From assembly GCF_006874475.1 (NCBI RefSeq), contig NZ_VIRM01000020.1, forward strand, positions 62,001 to 126,000: 64,000 bases of DNA, read 5' to 3'. The first letter of the stretch is position 1. Each line of letters opens with the position of its first letter. Position numbers and translations under genes: made by a program. Positions 17,950 through 25,191 of this stretch are shown piece after piece. A model generated the notes under the pieces. That model made no database searches. It saw only the letters and a list, made by a program, of their open reading frames with translations, and was not told where the DNA came from. The stretch is from Microbispora hainanensis. Its GTDB lineage: Bacteria; Actinomycetota; Actinomycetes; Streptosporangiales; Streptosporangiaceae.

Positions 17950-18024
17950 ATGAGCCAGGGCGTTCGTCTGACCCGGCGTTCGAGCGTGGACTTCGGCCAC
18001 GTCGCCAGCGCGCAGTGTCGTTGA
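17950..18024 (+). CDS. Leader peptide of sulfur type (24 aa, ends Cys-Arg)
   Basis: The short frame MSQGVRLTRRSSVDFGHVASAQCR ends in Cys-Arg-stop. It resembles the short actinobacterial leader peptides with the pattern L-T-R-R-x-x-[IV]-D-[LF]-x-x-V-A-S-A-x-C-R found ahead of sulfur-assimilation genes. The promoter places the transcript start at the ATG, so it should be translated leaderless. The single late Cys codon would let a ribosome stall when charged tRNA-Cys is scarce, which could open the downstream flavin-reductase gene. Two hairpins follow before that gene. The family match is from memory; the regulatory mechanism is inference. Confidence 0.7.
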   Translation: MSQGVRLTRRSSVDFGHVASAQCR

Positions 18025-18055
18025 TCGTAATCTTCCGTCGTCTTCGAGCCGATGA

Positions 18056-18083
18056 GGGGCCGGCAGAGAACGTCGGCCGCCCC
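18056..18083 (+). promoter_or_regulatory. Hairpin after the leader peptide (candidate attenuator)
   Basis: GGGGCCG pairs with CGGCC(G)CCCC, with one bulged base and a short loop. It begins 32 nt after the leader stop. No long T-run follows, so it would act through Rho or by masking rather than as a classical intrinsic terminator. Confidence 0.4.
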
Positions 18084-18141
18084 TCCTCGCGAGCCGTGCG
18101 CGACCACGTCACGTACGGTCCCGCCTCCATTTCGAATCCCT

Positions 18142-18178
18142 GATCCCGCGTGCCGTGGTGCCCGCGGCGGGCGGGATC
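18142..18178 (+). promoter_or_regulatory. Second hairpin ahead of flavin reductase
   Basis: GATCCCGC and GCGGGATC are exact 8-bp arms, 25 bp before the GGAGG of the flavin-reductase gene at 18216. It could be an alternative partner of the first hairpin or a translation-control structure. Confidence 0.4.
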
Positions 18179-18215
18179 GACCTTGTGAGCAGCCGCGACC
18201 TTCCGGAGGTTTGTC

Positions 18216-18749
18216 ATGACGGAGACTCTGCTCGGCCCCGACCTCGACGCCGACGACTACAAGCGCGCGCTGGACGCCGACGGCTACAGGCGTGCGCTCG
18301 CGGTGCACGCGGCGGGAGTCGTCGTGATCACCGCGCAGCGTGAGGGAGTGCCGGTGGGGTTGACCGCGACCTCGTTCTCCTCGGTCAGCCTTGACCCGCC
18401 CCTCGTGTCCTTCTACGTGGACCAGTCGTCCACCACCTGGCCGTCCCTGCGTGAGGCCGACCACTTCGCCGTCAACGTCCTGGCCAGCGACCAGGCCGAT
18501 CTCGCCGCCCGGTTCGCCCGCAAGGGGATCGACCGGTTCGCCGAGCCCACCCGATGGCGTCCGGGGCCGCTCGGGGCGCCACTGCTCGAGGACGTCTCCG
18601 CGCACCTGATCTGCCTGCCGTACGAGCGGGTCGGCGTGGGCGACCACATCCTCGTCGTGGGGCTGGTCACCCAGGCCGAGGTGCGCGGGCCGGGGCGTCC
18701 GCTGCTCTACCACCAGGGCCGCTTCGGCCGGTTCATCGCCCACCCGTGA
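18216..18749 (+). CDS. Flavin reductase domain protein
   Basis: Product of 177 residues of the flavin-reductase-like (DIM6/NTAB, HpaC-type) split-barrel family: VVVITAQREGVPVGLTATSF (about 35-54), SLDPPLVSFYV (about 58-68) and HFAVNVLA (about 88). It should use NAD(P)H to reduce FMN or FAD for a partner oxygenase. No such monooxygenase is in the window. The N-terminus has a small internal repeat (two copies of DADxYxRAL). GGAGG precedes the ATG. First structural gene behind the sulfur-type leader, so probably cysteine- or sulfate-responsive. Confidence 0.88.
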   Translation: MTETLLGPDLDADDYKRALDADGYRRALAVHAAGVVVITAQREGVPVGLTATSFSSVSLDPPLVSFYVDQSSTTWPSLREADHFAVNVLASDQADLAARFARKGIDRFAEPTRWRPGPLGAPLLEDVSAHLICLPYERVGVGDHILVVGLVTQAEVRGPGRPLLYHQGRFGRFIAHP

Positions 18750-18799
18750 TCCCGCCCCCGCTTCGCACGAACGCCCGTTCCGATCTGGAGGACCGTCTG

Positions 18800-18868
18800 T
18801 TGACCATCCGTACGCTTTCCGACGCGGACACAGGACACGCCGAACGGCACGAGGCGGTGGTCTCGTGA
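18800..18868 (+). CDS. Possible 22-aa coupling peptide
   Basis: A TTG start preceded by a good GGAGG at 8-nt spacing opens a 22-codon frame (TIRTLSDADTGHAERHEAVVS after the start) whose TGA overlaps the GTG start of the FMN reductase (GTGA). It fills most of the 115-bp gap. It may serve only to couple translation of the next gene, or may be a true short peptide. Confidence 0.35.
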   Translation: MTIRTLSDADTGHAERHEAVVS

Positions 18869-19431
18869 GCTCTCTCGTGGCGCTGGTGGGCAATCCGCGC
18901 GGCGGTTCCCGGACCCATCTCGCGGCCGTGGCGGCGGCCGAGGCGGTGGGGCGCCGGATCGGGCACGAGGCGCCGCCCGAGGTCGTGGACCTGTCCGCGA
19001 TCGGGCCGCACCTGTTCACCCCCGGGCCCTCGCCGACCGTGGAGGTGGCGCTGGAACTGGTCGCCGGAGCGCAGGTGCTCCTGGTGGCGAGCCCGACCTA
19101 CAAGGCCACCTACACCGGCCTGCTCAAGGCGTTCCTCGACCGCCTCCCCGGTGGGGCGCTGACCGGGACGGTGGCGCTGCCGCTGCTCGTCATGGGATCC
19201 CCCCGGCACGCCCTGGCCGTCGAGCTGCACCTGCGTCCCGTGCTGGTCGAGCTGGGCGCGCTCGTGCCCACTCCCGGCCTGGCCCTGCTGGAGGCCGAGA
19301 TCCCCGACCTCGACCGGGTCCTCGCCGACTGGACGGAGCGCGTCGCCCCGCAGGTGACCGCGGCACTGGGGCCGGCACTGGGGTCGGCACTGGGGCAGCC
19401 GCACTCCGGTCGTCTCGTCGAGCCGACCTGA
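18865..19431 (+). CDS. NADPH-dependent FMN reductase (SsuE-like)
   Basis: Product of 188 residues with a flavodoxin-like fold: the FMN phosphate loop VGNPRGGSRTHLAA (about 7-20), LLVASPTYKATYTGLLKAFLDRL (about 72-94) and LLVMGSPRHAL. SsuE/MsuE enzymes supply reduced FMN to alkanesulfonate monooxygenases. The position behind a sulfur-type leader fits, but SsuD is not nearby. The GTG start is coupled to a short frame upstream. The C-terminal tail has a short repeat coded by CACTGGGG units. Confidence 0.85.
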   Translation: MSSLVALVGNPRGGSRTHLAAVAAAEAVGRRIGHEAPPEVVDLSAIGPHLFTPGPSPTVEVALELVAGAQVLLVASPTYKATYTGLLKAFLDRLPGGALTGTVALPLLVMGSPRHALAVELHLRPVLVELGALVPTPGLALLEAEIPDLDRVLADWTERVAPQVTAALGPALGSALGQPHSGRLVEPT

Positions 19432-19468
19432 CCCTTCGACCACCATCGGCCGACCGCAAGGAGGCTTC

Positions 19469-20443
19469 ATGACCACCCAGGCGCCCGCGTACGCCAGTCC
19501 CGCGGACGTCGCCGCCCACGGCCCGTACGGGCCGGGTAGGACCGATCGTCCAGGACCCCTGTATCCCTTCCAGGGCAGGATCACCGCCGACGGCTCCAGC
19601 GGCCACCCCGCCGAGCCCGGCCGCTATCACCTCTACGCCTCCTTCACCTGTCCGTGGGCGCAGCGCGCCGTCATCGTGCGCGACCTCGCCGGGCTGCGGG
19701 ACGTCGTGGCGGTGTCCTACGTGGACGACGACCGGGACGGCCGCGGCTGGGCCTTCCGGGAACGGCGCGGGCCCGACCCGGTCAACGGCTTCACACTCCT
19801 CAGGGAGGCGTACGACGCCACCGAGCCCGGATATCCCGGCCACATCTCGGTGCCGGTGCTGTGGGACCGGCGGACGAGCCGGATCGTCAGCAACGACTTC
19901 GCGCGGATCCCCTTCGAGCTCGGCACCGCGTTCGCCGAATGGGCCACCACGGACCTCTATCCGCTGGACCTGCGCGACGAGATCGAGGCCCTGGACGAGG
20001 AGATCGCGCGCGACCTCGGCCAGGGCGTGCAGCAGGTCGCCAGAGCGGCCACCCAGGAGGAGTACGAGCGGCGGCGCGCCGGGGTGGCTGCGACGCTGGA
20101 CCGCTACGACGCCCGCCTGGCCGGACGGCGATATCTGTTCGGGGAGCGCCTCACCGAGTCCGACGTGCAGCTATGGGTGATCCTGGTCAGATACGACCTG
20201 CTGCACAATCCGCTCGCCGGGATCACCAAACGCCCGTTGACCTCCTACCCCCACCTCTGGGCGTACGCCCGCGACCTCTACCGGATCCCCGCGTTCCGCG
20301 AGACCACCGACTTCGCGGCGTTACGGCTCACCGCCGGGCCCGCCCATCCGGGCCGAGGGCCCATGCGGATCGAGGTCGAGCCGCACCAGGCCGACTGGGA
20401 CGCGCCGCACGGACGCGAGGCGCTCGGCGAGGAGCACGTGTAG
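19469..20443 (+). CDS. Glutathionyl-hydroquinone-reductase-like GST (YqjG family)
   Basis: Product of 324 residues. The thioredoxin-like N-terminal domain has the catalytic Cys in FTCPWAQRA (about 56-64), the CPWA motif of Xi-class glutathionyl-hydroquinone reductases (ECM4/YqjG). The C-terminal all-helical GST domain follows (about 175-300, including LFGERLTESDVQLW). Actinomycetes use mycothiol rather than glutathione, so the thiol used here may be mycothiol or exogenous glutathione. AAGGAGG precedes the ATG. Third gene of the leader-controlled operon, suggesting a thiol-scavenging job. Confidence 0.87.
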   Translation: MTTQAPAYASPADVAAHGPYGPGRTDRPGPLYPFQGRITADGSSGHPAEPGRYHLYASFTCPWAQRAVIVRDLAGLRDVVAVSYVDDDRDGRGWAFRERRGPDPVNGFTLLREAYDATEPGYPGHISVPVLWDRRTSRIVSNDFARIPFELGTAFAEWATTDLYPLDLRDEIEALDEEIARDLGQGVQQVARAATQEEYERRRAGVAATLDRYDARLAGRRYLFGERLTESDVQLWVILVRYDLLHNPLAGITKRPLTSYPHLWAYARDLYRIPAFRETTDFAALRLTAGPAHPGRGPMRIEVEPHQADWDAPHGREALGEEHV

Positions 20444-20575
20444 CGGCGCATGCGATTGCGACGACGAGGAGTCCGGCCGACGAGGGCAGTTCGTCCGGCA
20501 CCGACAGGCGGGGCTCGATGCCGAACGAACTGCGGTCCCAGGACCTTGCGCGCGCCGGGAGTTCCACCAGCGCGA

Positions 20576-21322
20576 TCAGCTCGGCTGGAAAGTGATCTTT
20601 TTGGCCGGAAGGGTGAGCCGGACCTTTGTCCCCCATGACGAGAAACGCATGTCGGTGCGGGCGACCATCGCTCCCGTCAGGTGGTCCGGATCGGCGAAGG
20701 TCGTGTAGAGCCGGGTCGGCAGGCCCTTCCGGTCCGTCCACAACCGCCAGTGGACCTTCAGCGCGGCCTCTCGCCGGGAGGGCTTCATGTCGGGCTGCGC
20801 ACGCAGGGACGGCGACGCCTTGTACAGCGTCCCCATGGTGATGGTGCCCTGATAAACGCCACCGGTCCGCTTGGTCGTGGTAGCAAGCAGCGCTTTGTAC
20901 GTAGCCGGCTCGAAAACCGGCGGAACCAAGGAGAACGGGTTGCGGTCACTGGCGGTGAACCGCTCCTTCCACCAGGCCTTCCCGTCCGGCAAAAACTTCT
21001 GTAGCGGCTTTCCCGACTGGTACGTGTACCCGCCCGCGGCGAGCAACCGCAGCTGCCCCCCGAGCTGCTTGGTCTTCACGGTGAGGTCGTATGCGGTCAA
21101 CCCCGCCCTGCCGAGCCGCACCGCACCACGAATGTCGGATGTCTCGAAGAGGTCCTTCCGGATGTGCACCCGGTGCGTCTCGCTCACCTTCACCCAACGC
21201 TTGGCCGCCACCTGCGCTGTGAACGCCGCCAGGGGGTCGGCCGTACGCGCCTCGGCCGGACCTGCCGGCCAGGAGACCAGTAACGCCGTGACCACACCCG
21301 CGCAAATCACCGAGCGCCTCAT
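20576..21322 (-). CDS. Secreted protein of unknown function (LolA/LprG-like possible)
   Basis: Product of 248 residues with a Sec signal peptide (MRRSVICAGVVTALLVSWPAG, cut near AEA-R). The rest is rich in beta-strands and aromatic residues (YDLTVKTKQLGGQLRLLAAGGYTY, then repeated short strands), a pattern like the half-barrel LppX/LprG/LolA folds, but no diagnostic motif was seen. There is no lipobox. It is a single gene preceded by a 188-bp gap. The 130 bp between it and the GST gene hold no recognisable gene. Confidence 0.6.
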   Translation of the reverse strand: MRRSVICAGVVTALLVSWPAGPAEARTADPLAAFTAQVAAKRWVKVSETHRVHIRKDLFETSDIRGAVRLGRAGLTAYDLTVKTKQLGGQLRLLAAGGYTYQSGKPLQKFLPDGKAWWKERFTASDRNPFSLVPPVFEPATYKALLATTTKRTGGVYQGTITMGTLYKASPSLRAQPDMKPSRREAALKVHWRLWTDRKGLPTRLYTTFADPDHLTGAMVARTDMRFSSWGTKVRLTLPAKKITFQPS

Positions 21323-21461
21323 GCATTCACTCCCGAAGTCGGATTCCTCGGCTCGTCAGAGGCGCGAGGTCGTCGGCGGCAGATTACCTCTTCTTGGTGA
21401 GGCGCCCGCCGAGGGCGGAGGCTCGCCAGTGGCGAGGGCGGTTTCTTCTCGGCCACCGGCC

Positions 21462-21502
21462 GATCCCCCCTGACGCTCGGTGGCCGGACGCCAGGGGGGA
21501 TC
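21462..21502 (-). terminator. Hairpin downstream of the SDR gene
   Basis: GATCCCCCCTGACG pairs with CGCCAGGGGGGATC (14-bp arms, one mismatch) around a 13-nt loop, starting 8 bp after the SDR stop. There is no T-run, as usual for actinomycete terminators. Confidence 0.65.
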
Positions 21503-21510
21503 GAGTGGCG

Positions 21511-22275
21511 TCACCAGGCGGTCGCGCCGCCGTCGACCGCGTAGTTGGCGCCCGTGATGTACGCCGCCCGGTCGGAGGCGAGGAAGGCCGCCAGCTCGAC
21601 GATCTCCTCCGGCCGGCCGAAACGCTTGAGGAGCGTCTTGCGCGTGATCGCGTCCCTGGCCGCCTTGTTGTTGCCGAGATCGCGGTCACTGGCCGGGGTG
21701 AGGATCGGCCCCGGGCTGATCGCCACCGCGCGGATCCCGTGGCGCGCGCCTTCGAGCGCGAACTGCCGGGTCATGCCGATGACCCCGGCGTTCGCCGCGC
21801 TGTGCGCGACCATCGGGGGCACCTCACCCGCGATCATGCCGGCCATGGACGTGACGTTGATGATGACGCCGCCACCCCGCCGCATCAGGGGCGGCCAGGC
21901 GAACTTCGACACGAAGAAGGGATTGTCGAGTTCGCTGGCGATGGTCGCCCGCCAGTCCTCCACCGAGAAGTCCGGCACCGGCCCGAAGCGGGGCCTGGCC
22001 GCGTTGTTGTAGACGATGTCGAGCCCGCCGTACGCCGCCACGGCGTCCTGGACCAGCCGCCGCGCCTGTTCCGGGTCGGTGAGGTCGACGGGCGCGATGC
22101 CCGTCATGTCACCTCCGGCACGGCGGACGAGTTCCACCGTCTCGTCGTTGGCGTCGACCTGGATGTCGCACCCGACGACCTTCGCGCCCTCCCGCGCGAA
22201 GACCAGCGACGCGACCCGGCCCTGACCACCGGCGGTGCCGGTGATCAGCACCACCTTGCCGTCAAGCGTTCCCAT
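21511..22275 (-). CDS. Short-chain dehydrogenase homologue lacking the YxxxK pair
   Basis: Product of 254 residues with an SDR fold: cofactor loop ITGTAGGQG (about 10-18), NNAA (about 91), the catalytic Ser region NVTSMAG (about 142) and the C-terminal ITGANYAVDGG. The usual YSASK segment reads HSAANAGVIG (about 158), so both the general-base Tyr and its Lys are replaced, by His and Asn. It may therefore be a binding protein, a lyase-like SDR, or use His chemistry. Downstream of the FMN reductase with a 33-bp gap; probably one operon, divergent from MarR. Confidence 0.82.
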   Translation of the reverse strand: MGTLDGKVVLITGTAGGQGRVASLVFAREGAKVVGCDIQVDANDETVELVRRAGGDMTGIAPVDLTDPEQARRLVQDAVAAYGGLDIVYNNAARPRFGPVPDFSVEDWRATIASELDNPFFVSKFAWPPLMRRGGGVIINVTSMAGMIAGEVPPMVAHSAANAGVIGMTRQFALEGARHGIRAVAISPGPILTPASDRDLGNNKAARDAITRKTLLKRFGRPEEIVELAAFLASDRAAYITGANYAVDGGATAW

Positions 22276-22308
22276 GGAGTTCCTCCTGATCCCCGAGTCA
22301 GTGCGAAC

Positions 22309-22869
22309 TCAGCTGACGCGCAGCGGCGCGAGTGCCCTGCTCCACGCCACGACCTGGTCCAACATGGCGGTGAGCGAGTCGCGCTGGAACTCGTTGGGCG
22401 TGAACACGCTGAAGTCCTTGAAGTCGGTGAAGAGCGACAGCGCCACCTGAGCCCGCACGTCGGCCATCTGGAGCTCACCGGCGATCAGGCGCAGGTGCTC
22501 CACCGCCCGGGTGCCGCCGACCGAGCCGTAGCTGACGAAACCGACGGCCTTGTTGTTCCACTCGCCGTAGAGGAAGTCGATGGCGTTCTTCAGCGCGCCC
22601 GACGTCGAGTGGTTGTATTCGGGCGTCACGATGACGAACCCGTCGAACGAGGCGATCTTGTCGGCCCACGCCATGGTGTGCGGCTGCGTGTACTGGCCCA
22701 GCGAGGGCGGCAGGGCCTCGTCGAGGTGGGGGAGTTTGTAGTCGAGCAGGTCGACGAGCTCGAACTCCGCGTCGCTCCGCTGCCCGGCGACCTGGTGCAC
22801 CCAGCGGGCGACGGCCTCCCCGTTCCGTCCGGGGCGGGTGCTGCCGAGAATGATCCCGATCCTGGTCAT
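22309..22869 (-). CDS. NAD(P)H-dependent FMN reductase
   Basis: Product of 186 residues: the FMN loop GSTRPGRNGEAVARWV (about 9-24), VTPEYNHSTSGALKNAIDFL (about 80-99) and SYGSVGGTRAVEHL (about 111-124) are the hallmarks of ArsH/ChrR/azoreductase-type flavoproteins. The ATG at 22869 follows GTGGAG; an in-frame ATG further upstream at 22962 would run into the MarR promoter and is rejected. Transcribed with the SDR gene and divergent from MarR, so likely induced when MarR releases the shared operator. Possible role in quinone or electrophile detoxification. Confidence 0.87.
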   Translation of the reverse strand: MTRIGIILGSTRPGRNGEAVARWVHQVAGQRSDAEFELVDLLDYKLPHLDEALPPSLGQYTQPHTMAWADKIASFDGFVIVTPEYNHSTSGALKNAIDFLYGEWNNKAVGFVSYGSVGGTRAVEHLRLIAGELQMADVRAQVALSLFTDFKDFSVFTPNEFQRDSLTAMLDQVVAWSRALAPLRVS

Positions 22870-22896
22870 GACGATCTCCACTTCTGCGAGAAATGA

Positions 22897-22941
22897 TTGC
22901 TTCGCGAAGAAACCATATTGGTTACTTCGTTCGTGAAGCAA
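22897..22941. promoter_or_regulatory. MarR operator region in divergent promoter
   Basis: The outer arms TTGCTTC (22897-22903) and GAAGCAA (22935-22941) are inverted repeats. The left half also contains the palindrome CTTCGCGAAG. TAGAAT at 22944 is a possible -10 box for the MarR gene, with the transcription start near its ATG (22955). The site is placed to control both directions. Confidence 0.55.
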
Positions 22942-22954
22942 GTAGAATGTGGCC

Positions 22955-23422
22955 ATGACCACATCGCAGCCAGTGCCGCCGGCGGAGCCGCTGACCTCCG
23001 AGGAGGAGGCGTTGATCCGCGCGCTGCCTCGCCTGATCTACGCGCTGCCCCGCGCGATCGACGCCGACATGGTGCGCGAACACCGGATGCCGCTCATCGA
23101 GTGGATCGCCCTGATGCGGTTGTCGGAAGCGCCCCGGCGGCGCATGCGGATGGGCGAGCTCGCGGTCGCCTGCGAGCTCTCCCTGAGCGGGATGACGCGC
23201 ATCGTCACCGTCCTGGAACGGCAGGGCCTGGTCGAACGGGTCAGGTGCGACGACGACGCCCGGGGGTTCAACGCCGTCCTCACCGACGCCGGCCTCGCCC
23301 GCCTGGAAGAGGTGTGGCCGAGCAACCTGGCCAGCGTGCGCCGGCACTTCCTCGACCACCTCGATGGCGTCGATCTCGCCCGCCTCGCTCGTGCGATGCA
23401 GAACGTGGCGAGCAACGCCTGA
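22955..23422 (+). CDS. MarR-family transcriptional regulator
   Basis: Product of 155 residues. The winged helix-turn-helix is at about 60-110 (MGELAVACELSLSGMTRIVTVLERQGLVERV), followed by the wing CDDDARGFNAVLTDAG. It is divergent from the FMN reductase and SDR genes across an inverted-repeat region. The start could be GTG 22949; I chose the ATG at 22955, which lies next to the predicted transcription start. It presumably senses phenolic or quinone compounds, as many MarR proteins do; that is inference. Confidence 0.88.
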   Translation: MTTSQPVPPAEPLTSEEEALIRALPRLIYALPRAIDADMVREHRMPLIEWIALMRLSEAPRRRMRMGELAVACELSLSGMTRIVTVLERQGLVERVRCDDDARGFNAVLTDAGLARLEEVWPSNLASVRRHFLDHLDGVDLARLARAMQNVASNA

Positions 23423-23423
23423 C

Positions 23424-23826
23424 CCGCGACAACGCGCTCGCGAGGCCCATGCCGTCCGCGCTGGTCAACCGCATGATCCACGTTCATCTGCGGGCCTCGG
23501 CCGACGACTGGCTGAGCTGGGCGGCCGCGAGCGGCATCCATCCCTGGATCGTGGACTACCTCGTGCAGCGCCCCGACCACCTGTGGAGCGCGCCGCCCAA
23601 GACGGAGGAGCCGTTCTCCACGCCGCGCGGCTGGCACATGCTGTCCGACGCCATGCACTCGGCTGGTGAAGGAGCTGCCGCAGTCGAAGGAGCACGCCTC
23701 GCCCGCCGGCCGGCAGCTCGCCTTCCGCGCCAAGAACCTGCTGGTCGAGCTGGCGGGGATCTCGCTCGAATGCGCGCAGCTCGTCATCGCGGCGGGTGAC
23801 GACGGCGCGCCGGTGCTGCCGTCGTG
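23424..23826 (+). pseudogene. Remnant of an AAA (MoxR-like) ATPase gene
   Basis: Directly after the MarR stop a frame reads NALARPMPSALVNRMIHVHL and continues through DYLVQRPDHLWSAPPKTEEPF and STPRGWHML. This is the sensor-2 and lid part of an actinobacterial AAA ATPase. There is no Walker A or B upstream: the 5' part is gone, cut at the MarR gene. Near 23660 the reading frame shifts and a second frame continues (LPQSKEHASPAGRQLAFRAK, then a stop at 23824). It is a 5'-deleted, frameshifted relic. Confidence 0.65.
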
Positions 23827-24506
23827 ATTCCTGGTCGAGGTCGGCCGCGACCTGCCGCGCCTGGCCGCGGCCCGCGGCCGACGGCGACGGGAGCCGACGT
23901 GGCCCGCGGCAAGCGGAAGGCCGACCCCTGGCGCGACGCCGTGCTCAAGGGCTGGGCGGCGAGGAGTGCACCCGGTGGGGGCAGCCGCGGCGGGTTCCCC
24001 GGCACCCCTACCTGGCCGCCTGCTGCCTCACCGTGGACCGGTTCCTCGCCACCCTCAAGGTCGGCAGGGCGCCGGAGCCGCGGCCGCCGGTCTTCCCCCC
24101 GGAGGACGAACGGACGCCGGCCGGCCTCGAGCAGGAGATCCGGGCCCTGGACCACCCGCCGCTGCCCTGGGACGCGGCGCTCGAGGCCATCGCGTCGTAC
24201 GCGACCGCGCGCGACGTGCCGCGCGCCCGGGTCGTGTTCTGCGACGCCGTCGCCTACCACGCGGGATATCTGCCGGTGGAGGACGTCGCCCGCAGGGTAC
24301 GCGTGCGGGGACGCGGGGGGACGATCCTCCAGCCGGGGGTGGACCTGCTGGAACGGGCCGGCGACTTCCCTCCGGACGGCCCGATCCTGGTGATCACCGA
24401 CGCGGGGTGCGACGTGGTGCGGATCCGCCGCGAGCACGCCTTCCTGATCCCCGAAGGCGCCTTCCTGCCGTTCGCCCCGCGCGGCCCGGTCTTCCGCATG
24501 AGCTGA
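23827..24506 (+). pseudogene. Remnant of VWA-like/DUF2201 metallopeptidase-associated gene
   Basis: The frame from about 23970 to 24506 encodes the C-terminal half of a VWA-like protein that normally partners the AAA ATPase: VRGRGGTILQPGVDLLERA, GPILVITDAGCDVVRIRREH and the terminal LPFAPRGPVFR. The N-terminal part is only traceable in scraps in other frames (23830-23970), with no proper start. With the preceding relic this is a decayed ATPase/VWA gene pair. Confidence 0.6.
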
Positions 24507-24556
24507 CGGAAGCCGCCCGCGCCCGGTCGCGTCGCGAGATCGGGTGCGGGCGGCAG

Positions 24557-24656
24557 TGGTCACGAGGGCATGGTCGGGAGGGCAGTGGTCACGAGGGCAT
24601 GGTCACGAGCGCATGGTCACGAGGGCATGGTCACGAGGGCATGGTCACGGGCGGCA
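24557..24656. repeat. Array of seven 14-bp tandem repeats
   Basis: Seven copies of TGGTCACGAGGGCA, some with one substitution or one inserted base, fill the gap downstream of the lipoprotein gene. The last copy overlaps its stop codon (TCA of the complement). There are no spacers, so it is not CRISPR. GGTCACGAG-type units could be a slippage array or bind a protein. Confidence 0.85.
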
Positions 24657-25172
24657 GCGGTCCGGGTCGGTGCGCAGGAAGGCGTCCCTGGTCGTCTTCA
24701 CGGTCTCGTCGCCGCCCGCCCAGGCCAGCACCTGCCCGTCGCCGAGCCCCGCCAGGTCGGCCGCCGTGAACGGCACCCTGCCCCGCAGGTTGCGGCCGTT
24801 CATGAAGCCGTTGACGGTCGCGACATAGGGCACGCCCTCCCGCAGCGCGGTGAGGCTGTCGTCCGTGGTCCGCCAGCCCTCGGGCGGCGCCTGCAACGCC
24901 CGCACGTCCCGCACCGTCGCGCCGCCGCCGCTGTTGTGCACGTTCCAGGTGAGCAGGTCGCCGCCCTCGGTGTCCTCCAGGACCGTGAAGTCCCGGGCGG
25001 CGTAGCCGGGACAGTCGGCGAGCAGCAGCCTGACGCCGCCGTCCTCGGCGCGCTCGACGCCGAGGACGCCCTTGGGCGCGGGCGTGCTGTCGCACGCCGT
25101 GGCGAAGAAGGCCAGGGCGGCCAGGACAGCGGCCGCGTATCCGAGCCCCGGCCTTCTTCCGCGCATCATCAT
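24645..25172 (-). CDS. Small lipoprotein, candidate immunity partner of the RHS protein
   Basis: Product of 175 residues. The signal peptide ends in a lipobox ATAC with lipidated Cys 27. The mature part is not recognised and looks globular, with three further Cys-containing short segments (ADCPGY, and DRCRP at the end). It starts 19 bp after the RHS stop, on the same strand, so both are probably co-transcribed. A small gene directly behind a toxin-like RHS C-terminus is the usual place for an immunity gene; a surface lipoprotein could protect against an enzyme acting outside the membrane. That role is inference. Confidence 0.65.
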   Translation of the reverse strand: MMMRGRRPGLGYAAAVLAALAFFATACDSTPAPKGVLGVERAEDGGVRLLLADCPGYAARDFTVLEDTEGGDLLTWNVHNSGGGATVRDVRALQAPPEGWRTTDDSLTALREGVPYVATVNGFMNGRNLRGRVPFTAADLAGLGDGQVLAWAGGDETVKTTRDAFLRTDPDRCRP

Positions 25173-25191
25173 GGTCCTTTCTATCCGATTT

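Noticed and set aside
17684-18217. Minus-strand frame across the leader region
   Set aside because: It reads partly like protein but has no start signal or family match and overlaps a well-supported promoter and leader peptide on the other strand.
24557-24656. Possible CRISPR array
   Set aside because: The units are contiguous 14-bp repeats without spacers, and no cas genes are present.
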